Shown in pieces: positions 9,885 through 19,937 of a stretch of DNA of 22,738 nucleotides. A program made the position numbers and the translations under genes. The notes beneath the pieces were generated by a model that was not told the origin of the DNA, did not search any database, and saw only the letters and a list, made by a program, of their open reading frames with translations. Each line of letters begins with the position of its first letter. Position 1 is the stretch's first letter. Source of the DNA: CAYYDE01 sp964470525 (GTDB lineage: Bacteria; Patescibacteriota; Gracilibacteria; BD1-5; UBA6164); the NCBI GenBank assembly GCA_964470525.1, contig CAYYDE010000010.1:1-22738 (forward strand), read 5' to 3'.

Positions 9885-11480
9885 TTATTGAAGAATAAGA
9901 TCAACTGTTTTGACAACATCATACATTTCCGAAATCATAACACTATATGCTTGAATATTTTCTGATAGAGTAAAAGGCATATCAAGAGCCTGAGAATATG
10001 CTAATACATATCATCAAATAGGAAAAAGTTCAGTCAAATTAAATAATCCATCTCTTTGTTGTTGTTTCCATTCATCTGTTGAGAATATATGAACATTAAA
10101 CAACATATTTTTCCCTTCTCCATTTGATACAAATGAAAATTGTAAAATATTTTTTTCTACAAATTGATATTCATATTTTCATGCCCAAGAAGTTGGAACT
10201 TTGACTTTTAAAGTAATATCTTTTGTATCAATTTTTCCATGAATCTCTAATCTTTTTTCTAAATCAGTTGCTTGAATTTTTTGATTTTGAACAGAAATAT
10301 GTAATTTCATATTTTCTATAATATGTCCATCTTCATATTCTACCAATGCTGTATGTGTATCCATCCATTTAATATTTGTAACATACCAAGTTCCTCACAA
10401 TACTGGTTTTACCGGTGAAAGAGTTGAAATATTTGTTTTTATATATTTTTCATAAATATTTTTTTGCAACGTATTTTCGATAAGAGATTTTATAAAATTG
10501 TATGCTCCTTTCTTTTTTGAATCAAAAGATTCTTTTTCAGCAACTTTTTCAACTCTATCAATAGCTTTTTCAAGTACAGAAGATACCTTTACTGAAGAAG
10601 CATTTCATAGATTTTTTGAAACAGCTTGTTGCCAAGATTTTTCTATTTTTGTTTCTAAATTTTTTGAAATACAAACTCCATTATATTTTACTCAAACTTT
10701 TTGAGCTGAACATGCATTTCCGTATGTTTTCCCATCAATTCCACAAACAGGATTATATTCCATAGTACACATAATCATATCTTCCTCATCTTCTACATGA
10801 GTATATTCATTTGCATCACTTGATAATCAGTAAAATTCAAGAGCATCAACTATTTTTCAAGAAGAAAGTTTACAATCTCAAATATCATTTCCAGATGTAT
10901 CTTGTCCTTTATTTATAAATTCATTTCCTGTAATTGCACAATATTTTGCATATTCTCAAACATATCAAGTAACTTTTTTTCATCCATAAGGACATTCTCC
11001 TCTATAAAAAGCCCATTCTTCACATTGTCTATTATCTTCAAAGTAACAAATTCCATATTGACTTCCATCAGTTTTTGTAGTAATTTTTGAAATTCATCCA
11101 TTTTCTTCACAATACGCAGATGCCATATTTGGAAGCCCTATATTTACATCAGCCTTACAAGATCATTCATGTAAAAAAGTTGCAAGTGAATTATTTCACA
11201 TTTCACATTTATTTGAAAATGTTTCTTGTATTGGATAACAAGGAGAAGTAATACATTGTACTTGTACTTCTGCACAAACTGGTTTATATTCTCTTGTACA
11301 AGGTTTTGGAAGATTTGAATTAGAAGGACAAACAAATTCACAATTTGGTCATGTTCTTCCTACCCAAGATCCATCACTACATTGTTTCGCATCCATAGTA
11401 CACATTACCATATTATCTGATGCAAAACTCATTTGCATTCATGAAAACAATACAAAAAGAAAAACAAGTATATTTTTCAT
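9885..11480 (-). CDS. Secreted Kazal/DUF333 Cys-rich protein
   Basis: The protein is 531 aa with TGA = Gly. A signal peptide spans about residues 1-20. A Cys-rich start (MCTMDAKQCSDGSW) is followed by a Kazal-like domain at about 61-108 (CTREYKPVCAEVQVQC). A DUF333-type segment at about 117-163 (PNMASAYCEENGGI, then GICYFEDNRQCEEW) comes next, and a compact second Kazal-like domain at about 248-280 (MCTMEYNPVCGIDGKTYGN). The remaining 250 residues have no recognised domain. Kazal domains inhibit serine proteases, so this exported protein could protect against host or self proteases, but inhibition is not demonstrated. It stands alone and convergent to the lipoprotein. The stop is TAA. Confidence 0.85.
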
Positions 11481-11593
11481 AATCAAAAAATTAAAAAATA
11501 ATTCTAATATAAAGTATAACTCTTTTTTATAAAAAAAGTGACAAAAATATTAAAAAATCCTCACAAAATAAATTCATCAGAAATAAAAAGTAC

Positions 11594-11620
11594 AAAAGAG
11601 GCTTTTTTAAGCCTCTTTTT
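11594..11620 (-). terminator. Terminator of the 482-aa secreted protein
   Basis: A perfect 11-bp stem aaaagaggctt (11594-11604) pairs with aagcctctttt (11609-11619) around a tttt loop. The 3' arm on the plus strand overlaps the TAA stop of the minus-strand gene. Confidence 0.85.
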
Positions 11621-13067
11621 AAATATTTATATTTTTCAGAAAAAGTTCTAAAATTTGTTTTTTTACAGAATTTGTTTCTTTTTCATATTTTTCTCTTAAT
11701 ATTTTTTTAACACTATTTTTTTGTTGAAGTGAATATCAAGCATATTTCAAAAAATATTTTTTGATTATTTCTCTTTGATTTTCAGAAATATTTATAATTT
11801 TTGAAATATCTTCACAATACACTGATTTTCCAATATCAAAGTTTGCAAAAACATAACGTGAATAATCATCATTATGAATAAAATAATCGTATTCTTTCAT
11901 ATGTTTTGATTCTACTCAATCCTTCACAAAAAAATATTTTTCATCGTTTTTTGCGTAAAAAAAAATCTTATCTCCATCATAAAAATTTGGATGAGAAATT
12001 CTATCATATGTTAAAATTTCTTCATCATTTTTTATGAGCACATCTTTCTTCCCTTTTTTTCAAGAAAATATTCTATCTCAATTTTCATTAAATGCCATAT
12101 AATATAATCCATCATATTTCTCATATTCTTCTCCATTTATATTCCAAATATCTTTTCCATTTTTTACCACTCTTGCATAAAATCAGCTTTTATCTGGAAA
12201 TTCAACTATAGCATATACTGTATCATATTCCATTTCTTTCTCTCAAATAACGAGAAAACTTCTATTTCATACATCTGTTTTTACTATCTTGTTATAAACT
12301 TTTTGATTATTTATAAAGTGAAATTCACTGATAAATTCATCCATTTTCGTTGACAAAACTTCTCTCCCATTTAAAAGAAATGTATAATCATTCCCATTAC
12401 GTACTCGAAATCAATACTCTCAATTATCAGATATTTTTATAAAATCAACTGCATCATATAATTGAGATTTTTTTCCATTTATAACATAAAAAGAAGTTTG
12501 TGCATCTCATCTATAATAAGAAATAATTTCTCAAATATGTTTTTTATTGTTTGAATATTCTCTTCTTAAAAATGGTTGTTTTCAATGTGGAACAAATTTT
12601 CCATCAATGAAATCATATGCTACTTCATCAATAAATCAAGAAAGAGCATATTTTGTTGGGATGATTTCATATGTACCATCTTCGTGTAATTCAATAAAAT
12701 CACTATCAGAATTTTTTATAGGATCTACCCACCAAGTTCTGTCAAATGTAGTAATATAAGTGTCATTTTCATAAATATCTTCTTTCCCATCATTATTTTT
12801 CTTTGAATATAAAATTGATCAATCGCTTGTTAATCACATAAATCTAAAAATTCATATTTTGAGAAGAGAATGATTTTTATATAGATTTTTTTCTTTAATA
12901 TAATATACATCTCAATTTTTTGTAAATGTAAATCAAAGTGAACCTGGTATCTCTTTTGAATTATATTCTACACATTTATCAAGTCAGCTAAAATAAATGT
13001 TTCCATCAAAATTTGCAAAAACAAAAAATGGAAAAAATAAACCAATAAAAAATAAGAAAATTTTCAT
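11619..13067 (-). CDS. Secreted protein with repeated aromatic-rich strands, function unknown
   Basis: The protein is 482 aa (TGA = Gly), with a signal peptide MKIFLFFIGLFFPFFVFA. The mature part is built of loosely repeated units containing Gly-Asp/Asn turns and paired tyrosines, such as FTKNGDVYYIKEKNLYK, LTSDGSILYSKKNN, ISDNGEYGFRVRNGNDY and AFNENGDRIFSGKKGKK. This is what a beta-propeller (PD40-like) looks like, but no family could be named with confidence. The C-terminal 70 residues are Lys-rich and helical (LREKYEKETNSVKK). It lies downstream of the hydrolase operon, behind strong hairpins, so it probably has its own transcript. The stop TAA lies in a terminator stem. Confidence 0.75.
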
Positions 13068-13107
13068 AAAAATAAAATCAAAAATAATATATTTTCATAT
13101 TACACAA

Positions 13108-13152
13108 AAAACACCTTATTCAAAATGTTTTTCTCAATTGAAAAAGGTGTTT
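13108..13152 (-). terminator. Terminator-like hairpin downstream of the hydrolase operon
   Basis: On the minus strand AAACACCTT (13152-13144) pairs with AAGGTGTTT (13116-13108) around a 27-base loop that can partly pair internally. A T-run follows (TTTTTTGTG). It sits between the operon end and the 482-aa gene. Confidence 0.55.
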
Positions 13153-13155
13153 CTT

Positions 13156-13191
13156 GGTGTTATTCATGTTTGGTCAAACATGAATAACACC
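13156..13191. repeat. Perfect 17-bp inverted repeat with 2-base loop
   Basis: The arms 13156-13172 (ggtgttattcatgtttg) and 13175-13191 are perfectly complementary. There is no T-run on either side, so it is not a classic terminator on its own. It lies 47 bases after the hydrolase stop. Its aacacc arm repeats the arm of the adjacent hairpin, so the two could compete. Confidence 0.9.
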
Positions 13192-13238
13192 TAGTTATAT
13201 TAAAATTGAAATTCTAAAGAAAAGATAGGTATTTAAAC

Positions 13239-14159
13239 TTATCAAACAAGCTTCACTTCATCATTATCAGGTAAAAAATAATTATCAAGTAATGTAGTGT
13301 CAAGAAGTCATTTTGTTTGTGATATTGTTTGTTGTACATCAGTATGCATATTTACTTCTCCTGAAACGAGTTCTCAAATTTTTAAGAGAGTTTTTAATGA
13401 TTCAAATACTTGTTTATAAGGAGCAGAGGAAGTTTCTCATGATACTTTTCAAAAAGTGTGATCAACTCAAAGCAGATGAAGAAAAGATTTATTTTCAGTT
13501 CCTACATTTTTATAAAAGCTTTCAAATGCTTCTGGAGTAAAAATATCATCTTCATCTCAATATTGCATCAAAAAGCTTCACTCAAATGCTTGAAGTTTTT
13601 GAATAATTTCACTTGCTTCTGGAAATGTATTTAAAATAGGAACATCTTTTATCTCAAGTCTCAATCATGTTCAAACAGTAGAAATATTTTTAACCTCTGG
13701 AAATTCATTTGCTAGATAAAAAGCAAGTATTCCTCAAAGAGAGTTTCCATTGAGAGTAATTGTAAGGTTTTCTCTTTGTACCCCAAAAGCTTTTTGAGAA
13801 TTTTCTATAACCCATTTTACTACTCTTCTTGCATCCTCAAGCTCATCTCCGAAAGTTTTTCAAATAAATTTTGCTTGTTTTTGTTTGTATCTATCAGTCA
13901 TAGTACTATCTAGTTCCACATTTTTTCTTGAAGAAGCATATAATACACTTCCAGCAAGTTGATTTTGTTGAATTTCTTGAGCAAAATGTAAATATTTATC
14001 ATTTGATCAAGTGAGACTTCCAAAAGTCCCATGAATATTAATAACAATATTATCATTATTTTCACTCGGAAAAGCTGAAACTTTTATTTCTTTGTCTCAA
14101 TAAACTCCTTCAAGAGTATAATCTTGCTTGTGAGTATTTACATGTTCTTTTGTTTCCAT
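13239..14159 (-). CDS. Alpha/beta hydrolase, last gene of four-gene operon
   Basis: The protein is 306 aa with TGA = Gly. It has an oxyanion-type HGTFGS near the start. The nucleophile elbow is GNSLGG with Ser140, whose second Gly (142) is TGA at 13734-13736. An acid is available in GDEDDIF (Asp202-205), and His234 lies in GVDHTFG. This is a complete Ser-Asp-His set in the expected order. The substrate is unknown; an esterase or peptidase-like hydrolase is the safest reading. No signal peptide is seen, so it is probably cytoplasmic. The start ATG 14159 is 10 bases after the preceding stop. The gene ends TGA-TAA: a standard-code reader would stop one codon early. Confidence 0.88.
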
Positions 14160-14169
14160 AATTATTTTT

Positions 14170-14688
14170 TTATAAAATTCAATCTACTTTTCAAGCAACT
14201 TGTTTTGTTTCATTTTCAACTTCAAAATATTTACTTGGATTTATAATGACTCATTTATAAATTCCTTTTTCTGGATTTATTTCATCAGTAAGTTTATTGA
14301 GTCCATTAACAATAATATAATATTTTCTATCATATTCAAAATATCAATCAAAAGTTGGAATTTGTCTTTTTTCTTCTAATTCCTTTGCGAATTTTCAATT
14401 TTCTTGAAATTTTTGTTTTAATAATGCAATATCCTGACTTCTTATAGTTTCATTATCATATTCAACTACAAAAAAGTTTCATCACATATCAAAAACTTCT
14501 ATATCACTATTAAAAGAAATTTTTTTTGTGTTTTTTCATACAAAATAAAAATTTCATTGTACCATATCTTCAATATCTCAAGCAAAATTTCATGTAATTT
14601 TCATTTCATAAAAAATAATTTTTTTTGCTTGAAAGTTTATAGGAGCAACATCTGTCAACTCTCTTGTATCTTTTGTTACTATATTCAT
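14170..14688 (-). CDS. Unknown 172-aa protein, paralog of its neighbour
   Basis: No family was recognised. The C-terminal half (KQKFQENGKFAKELEEK, VNGLNKLTDE, KGIYKGVIINPSKYFEVE) matches the C-terminal half of the preceding 162-aa protein (KEKFKQKGIFSEEI, VEGLNNYND, NGLYRGIILDPEKYFGIG), so the two are tandem paralogs. There is no signal peptide or membrane segment. The sequence is rich in beta-type alternation (FFVVEYDNE, FEYDRKYYIIVNG). Third of four genes on the same strand, with 9 bases between the preceding stop and this ATG and 10 before the hydrolase start. A cytoplasmic partner or immunity-like role is conceivable but only a guess. Confidence 0.8.
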
Positions 14689-14697
14689 AATTTAAAA

Positions 14698-15186
14698 TTA
14701 TTTATTTTCAATAATATTTTGAACTCCATCTATTGTTTGAGTTTGAAGTATTTTTGTTTTTTCTCATATTCAAAAATATTTTTCAGGATCTAAAATAATT
14801 CATCTATATAATCAATTTTCTAAATTTGTTGCTGTATCATTGTAATTATTTAATCATTCAACCCATAATCAAATCATTCAATTATATTCAAAAGGTCATA
14901 TAGGATTTACGATTTGAATTCAAGGGGATATTTCTTCGCTAAAAATACCTTTTTGCTTAAATTTTTCTTTAAATAATTTCATATCTCTTTCTCTTTTTTC
15001 TTTGTTTGAATATAACAAAACAAATTCTGCTCAAGTAAGAGGAATACAAAATACCTCTTCTGATAATTTTAATTTATTAACATCATTTTTTCAGTCTAAT
15101 ATACCTCTTATTTTTCTAATTCTAATATCTATTGAATATCATTGAAAATCTAATGATGATATTTCTCTTTTTTTAAAATGTTCCAT
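14698..15186 (-). CDS. Unknown 162-aa protein, paralog of its neighbour
   Basis: No family was recognised. The C-terminal 90 residues are similar to those of the 172-aa protein encoded next (shared pattern K-x-K-F-x-x-x-G-x-F, then GLN, then Y-x-G-x-I-x-x-P-x-K-Y-F). The N-terminus differs (MEHFKKREISSLDFQGYSID). No signal peptide or membrane segment is seen. The ATG lies 17 bases after the kinase-like stop, and 9 bases separate its own stop from the next ATG. It is therefore almost certainly translated from one mRNA with the kinase-like protein. Confidence 0.8.
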
Positions 15187-15203
15187 ATTTTTATTAATTA
15201 GGG

Positions 15204-16895
15204 TTAATTTACTCTTCAAAAATCTATTATATAAATTCTTCAATCTTTATCTATCATAATATTTCCACTATGTAAATCAGTGTGGTCTAACTTATTTTCT
15301 TTTAGATAATCAAGAAATTTGCTTAAATAAGGATTATCCTTTTTTATTTGTGCTACATAAGAAGAAGAATTATCATCAAATAATTTTTTCAAATTTGCAG
15401 GAGTTTCACTATATTTATTTAATAATAGATTTATTATATCTTTATCACTCAAACTATCTAAAAATCAAGGTAATTCATTTTTTAATCAAGGATGTAAATC
15501 TCTAAACATTTTTGTTGTCAATGTTTGTCAATTTATTTTTTCCATAGTAAAATATCACTTTAAAAATCATCTAGGGTCTTCTTTTAAAATTTCAGGAATA
15601 TAAATATTTGCACCTTTATTTATACCATTAAAGTTTTCTAGTAACTCTAATGCTCTTCAATGATTTTGGATTTCAATTCATAAATCATCTATATGCATTC
15701 AAGGTTTTCTTACTTTTACAACAACATCATCTACAGAATGTCTAAATACAATTCCATTTACTCATTCTCACATAATATTTGCCTGAGTAAGATTTTCTCA
15801 TAATATATCTTTATAATTAGCCAGAAAATCATAATCTGGATCATCATACAAACTTGGTAATTTTGGTAAAATCGGTAATTTCTCTTTTCCACAAACTCAT
15901 TTTTCCATAAGTGTTCTGATTTCATTATCATTAAATCAAGCCTTCTCAAGTATTATATATTTTTTTCTTAAATCTCAAATATCAAATTTTCAATCCTTAT
16001 TTGGAAATCAAACTTCATGTGCTTTTATGATTGCTTTTTCTTGTTCTGGTGTCAGTTTTCTTTGAAGATAAAAACTTCCTGCTTCAAGTCTTTCTTTATC
16101 TCATAATTTTGCTATATCTTCTACAAGCATTTTATTAAAATCAACTTGTTTTTTCGGTATAACTTCATTTACTTTTTTATTCGTATCTGAAATAACTCAT
16201 TTTATTTCAAGATTGCTCACAATTCTTTCTTTATTTACTCTTAATCTTGCTACTTCTTTTATTCAAACTTTTAAAGCTTTTCTTCATACTACTGCTGTAA
16301 CTCATATTCAAGTTCATACCAATCATAATTCTCAAACTGCTTTTCATTTTTCATAAGCATTTCAGGTAAATAAGTTCATAACACTTTCTCATAGAGCTTT
16401 TGCCATTTGTTTTATTCATTCCCAATTCATCAAAGCTTTTAGTGCTTCAATTATAACTTTTCCATTTGTTTGCCAAATTTCAATTGCTAAATCATAATTA
16501 TCTATCACAAGCACATCAACTATTCATTTTAGAAAGTTCTCAGTTCTACTATTTTGAGCTTGATTTTCATTGATTCATAATTTTTCATAAATCATTGTTT
16601 TTGCTTCTTGTATCATTACTTCCTTATCTACACTTTCTCTTGTTTCTCAAATTTCTTTTTGTCTTAATTCTTGTATTAAATCTTTTCTTTCAATGTCTTG
16701 TCTTTCTAATAATTCTTTTATATTTTTAAGTAATTTCTCATAGTCTTCCTTAGAAATTCATTCTTGTAATCTTTTTTCTACATAATTTTTTGCTTTCTCT
16801 TTTATCTGATTTTCATTGAATCAATCTGGAACTTTATCTCATTTCACATCTATTTGTTCAATAGAATCATTATATCTTCAAAAGGTTTCTGTCAT
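15204..16895 (-). CDS. Helical protein with C-terminal kinase-like domain
   Basis: The protein is 563 aa; I checked the frame codon by codon and found no TAA or TAG. Residues 1-130 are charged and helical, probably coiled coil (KNIKELLERQDIERKDLIQE). Residues about 185-205 are a Gly/Val-rich, possibly membrane-inserting stretch (GELGLVGTGIGVTAVVG). A helical linker contains KLTPEQEKAIIKAHEVG. From about residue 372 there is a kinase-like fold: Gly-rich loop MGEGVNG (376-381, first two Gly encoded by TGA), VVVK with Lys394, a catalytic loop HTDLHSGN (Asp540), and IDFG (558-560, Gly by TGA). The protein ends three residues after DFG, so there is no normal activation segment. The HxDLHxGN form resembles APH- and ABC1-like kinases. 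The substrate is unknown. First gene of the operon. Confidence 0.85.
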
Positions 16896-16932
16896 AGTGA
16901 AAATACTGAAATAAAGTAAAAGTACTGATCAA

Positions 16933-16961
16933 AGTGTAGCATATATCTTAAGATTTTGCAA
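16933..16961 (-). promoter_or_regulatory. Predicted promoter of the kinase-like operon
   Basis: On the minus strand TTGCAA (16961-16956), a 17-base spacer and TACACT (16938-16933) precede a leader of about 30 bases to ATG 16895. No Shine-Dalgarno sequence is visible in the leader. Confidence 0.55.
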
Positions 16962-16974
16962 GAAAAAGACACAA

Positions 16975-17012
16975 AAAAGCACTGCCAAGAGTGCAATCTT
17001 GGCAGTGCTTTT
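16975..17012 (-). terminator. Strong terminator downstream of tRNA-Lys
   Basis: A perfect 16-bp stem (16975-16990 with 16997-17012) has a six-base loop and is followed on the minus strand by TTTTTTG. It separates the tRNA transcript from the kinase-like operon promoter just below it. Confidence 0.92.
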
Positions 17013-17028
17013 ACTTTGTTTTCAAAAA

Positions 17029-17104
17029 TGGTGGACCCACCGGGCTACGATCCCGGGACCTTCGCCTTAAGAGGGCGCTGCTCTACCAACTGAGCTATGG
17101 ATCC
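17029..17104 (-). tRNA. tRNA-Lys (anticodon CTT)
   Basis: A 76-nt cloverleaf with encoded CCA. The acceptor GGATCCA pairs with TGGGTCC (one T-G pair). The D-arm is GCTC/GAGC with GTTGGTA in the loop. The anticodon arm is GCGCC-CTCTTAA-GGCGA with anticodon CTT and a G/A mismatch at 27-43. The T-stem CCGGG/CCCGG is perfect, but the loop is ATCGTAG rather than TTCGAAT-like, so positions 54 and 58 are A and T instead of T and A. It reads AAG lysine codons. A terminator follows. Confidence 0.93.
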
Positions 17105-17151
17105 AAAAAATGACTTTGAAAGTGTACGCAAAAACTTTCAAAAATCAAATT

Positions 17152-18327
17152 TTATTCAAAACTTTTCCCTACAACAAATCCAGTTGTCCAAGAAAGTTGT
17201 AAATTAAATCCTCACGTTTTTCCAGTAAGATCAAGAATTTCTCCAGCAAAATAGAGTCAAGGAATGAGTTTTGATTGAAGATTTTTATCAAGTTCATCTA
17301 TACTTACTCATCATCCCGTCACTTTTGCTTCTTTCCAAGTACGATAGTCTTGAAGCTCAAGAATTTGCTTAAAATTTTCTTCATTTTCTAAATCAAAAAA
17401 CGTATGAATTCTTTTTGGGATAATTTCCCCTGAAAAAGTAAGTTTGATAAAAATATTTTGTAAAATATAACTTCTATCAATATAATCTGGAATTTCTCCC
17501 TCTGGAACTTTTGAAAGATCAAGATTTGCAATAAAATCATCTAATTTTAAACTATTTATATGTTCTCCAAGCGCAACAGCAGCATTAAAAATTATCGGTC
17601 CAGAAATACCAAAATGGGTAAATAAAAGTGGTCAAAATTCTGAATAAAATGACCTTTTCAAATTATTTTTATCAAACATTTCTATCTGAACATCGAGACT
17701 CACTCAAGAAATTTCCGAAAAATCTTTTTTTGTCACCAGTCCACAAAGTCCTCTATGAGGTTTTTTAAGAGAATGCCCAAATTTTTCTGCCCAAACATAT
17801 CCATCTCACGTAGTTCCAACTTGTGAAAAAGAGGTTCATCACGAAGTTATAACTACGTTTTTTGAAAAATACGTGCTTCAAGAACTGGTTTGTACTTCAA
17901 AAATTTCTTGATTTTTTACAATATCCACTACTCACTCACTACACTTCAATTCTGTATTATTTTCTCTTGATTTTTTCAAAAGAAGCTCTAATAATTCCCT
18001 ACTATCTCCACTTTCTAAAATCAATCTTCCTCTATCTTCTTCCACAATATTCACTCCATTTTGAGCAAAAAAAGAAATCATATCATAATTATTGTATCTT
18101 TGAAACAAAGAAATCAGAGATTTTTTATTTTGTCCAAAATAATCTCTTTGTGGTTCGATATCAATATTTGATACATTTGCTCTTTCTCATCATGATAAAA
18201 GCACTTTTACTCATGGGTTTTTATTTTTTTCTAAAATCAATTTTTTGAAATGTTTTGGAGCTTCAATACTCGTATAAAGTCCTGCTGCTCCAGCTCAGAT
18301 AATAATAATGTCGTAAATGTTTTTCAT
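17152..18327 (-). CDS. BaiN/HI0933-family FAD-dependent oxidoreductase
   Basis: The protein is 391 aa (TGA = Gly). The N-terminal dinucleotide-binding fold IIIIGAGAAGLYTS is followed by KVLLSGGERANVSNI. The middle has FGISGPIIFN. The end is typical of the family: VTGGGVSIDEL, then PGLYFAGEILDLTGKTGGFN and SWTTGFVVGKS. These flavoproteins bind FAD; the physiological substrate of most members is unknown, so the call stays at family level. Length is normal (about 390-420 aa). It lies between the gatB terminator and the tRNA-Lys gene. The TATAAT promoter upstream suggests its own transcript. Confidence 0.9.
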
Positions 18328-18354
18328 AACAATTATATAAAGAATTTTTTGTAT

Positions 18355-18381
18355 ATTATAGGATTTTTTAAAGTAAAGCAA
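18355..18381 (-). promoter_or_regulatory. Predicted promoter of the flavoprotein gene
   Basis: On the minus strand TTGCTT (18381-18376), a 15-base spacer and a perfect TATAAT (18360-18355) are seen, about 28 bases before the ATG. It lies directly behind the gatB terminator. Confidence 0.4.
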
Positions 18382-18410
18382 AAAATAAAACGATGAAGTC
18401 GTTTTATTTT
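18382..18410 (-). terminator. Terminator of gatB
   Basis: A perfect 12-bp stem aaaataaaacga (18382-18393) pairs with tcgttttatttt (18399-18410) around a five-base loop. It lies five bases after the gatB TAG, with T-rich sequence after it on the minus strand. Confidence 0.8.
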
Positions 18411-18415
18411 TGAAA

Positions 18416-19855
18416 CTAATCTAATTTTTTCTTTAAAATATCCGTGAAAATTTTTGGATTTCCAGCTCATTTCGAAGCTTTCATACATTGTCATACGAAA
18501 AATCCGAAAATATTTGTATTTCCTCATTTATAATCCTCAATTTGTTTTGCAGAATTTGCCAAAACTCCATCAACAATTGCTTCAAGTGCTCAAAGATCAT
18601 TTTTTTGTCTGAGATTTTTATTGTCTACTATTGTGTCAACTTCTCCTCCATTTGCAAAAATTTCTTCAATCACAACTTTTGCATTGGTAGATGAAAGTTC
18701 ATCTTTATTTACAAGATTGATGATTTCTCCAAGCTTTTGTGATGTAAGTTTTAATAATGAAAAATCTTCAATATTTTCTTGTTTCATCAATGCTAAAACT
18801 ACTGTTGTTAGATACGAACAAGATTTTTTTGCATCATTTGTTACATTCACCACTTCATCAAAATATTTTCCAAGATCAGCATCAGCAGATAAAATTCTTG
18901 CATCATCTTCTCCAAGTTTATATTCATTGAGATATTTTAATCTTTTTTCAATTGGAAGTTCAGGTAATGATTTTCTCCATTCTGCAATAAAATCATCATC
19001 AAGCACGATTGGAAGTAAGTCTGGTTCTGGAAAATATCTATAATCCATTGCATCTTCTTTACTTCTTTGTGTTGTTGAAACTCATTTATCATCATCCCAA
19101 CCTCTCGTTTCTTGGTCAATTTGTCCTCCTTCATCAAGGATTTTTACTTGTCTTTTAAATTCGTGTTCAATTGCTCTTCCGATTCCTGAAAACGAATTCA
19201 AGTTTTTCATTTCTGTTCTGGTTCCAAAAGTAGTTGATCAAACAGGCATAATTGAAAGATTTACATCACATCTCATTTGTCATTTTTCCATATCGGCATC
19301 TGATACTCCAGCAGAGCGAAACATTTTTTGTAATTCTTTCAAAAATTCCATAACTTCATCTGCTTCTCTAAAAACAGGATCTGTTACAATTTCCATAAGT
19401 GGAGATCAAGCTCTGTTAAAATCACAAAGTGTTTTTCATCCAGCATGGACAAGTTTTCCAGCATCATTTTCAAGATGCATATGATGAATTCCAAATTCTC
19501 TCTCCTCTCCATTTACCAAAACTTTTACTTTTCAAACTCCCACAATTGGCTCATACATTTGTGTAATTTGAAAACTATTTGGATTATCTGGATAAAAATA
19601 TGTTTTTCTGTCAAATCTCGAAACTTTATTGATTTCACATCCCATCATCATTCCTCAAATCACTCAAAGTTTTACAGCTTCACTATTCACATTTGGAAGC
19701 ATTCCTGGAAATCCCATACAAACAGGACATACATGTAAATTTGGTTCTGGAGCTAGTTCAACAGCATTTTTACAATTACAAAACATTTTTGTTTGAGATT
19801 TAATTCTTACGTGTATTTCAAGTCAAATCACTTTTTGGTAATCTTTGGTTGGCAT
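18416..19855 (-). CDS. gatB: Aspartyl/glutamyl-tRNA amidotransferase subunit B
   Basis: The protein is 479 aa, the usual GatB length. The N-terminus VIGLEIHVRIKSQTKMFC and CNCKNAVELAPEPNLHVCPV includes the four-Cys zinc site. The family signature is DFNRAGSPLMEIV, where the Gly (residue 150) is TGA at 19406-19408. MDYRYFPEPDLLP follows, then the helical and tail domains. GatB is the kinase/transamidase subunit of GatCAB, which converts Glu-tRNA-Gln and Asp-tRNA-Asn to their amide forms. gatA and gatC are not in the window. A Shine-Dalgarno-like AAGGA lies four bases before the ATG. This is the only gene here ending in TAG. Confidence 0.97.
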
Positions 19856-19917
19856 ATTTTCCTTTATAGTATTAAAAATGTAAACGCATAATAATTCCAT
19901 TTTATGCAAAAAAAAGA

Positions 19918-19937
19918 AAAAAACAAGCTTGTTTTTT
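19918..19937. repeat. 20-bp perfect palindrome upstream of gatB and the hibernation factor
   Basis: Six As, caagcttg and six Ts form a perfect palindrome, placed between the divergent gatB and hibernation-factor genes. It overlaps the likely -35 region of the plus-strand promoter (TTGTTT 19929-19934, 16 bases, TATTAT 19951-19956). It could be an operator or a terminator-like hairpin. Confidence 0.6.

Noticed and set aside
11481..11593. Promoter for the Kazal/DUF333 gene
   Set aside because: TATACT is present but the only good -35 (TTGTCA) is 20 bases away, too far for a confident call.
17862..18248. Open plus-strand frame of 128 codons
   Set aside because: It lies antisense to the flavoprotein gene and is low-complexity Phe/Leu sequence.
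18621..19043. Open plus-strand frame of 140 codons
   Set aside because: It is the antisense of gatB, whose minus frame gives a full-length conserved protein.
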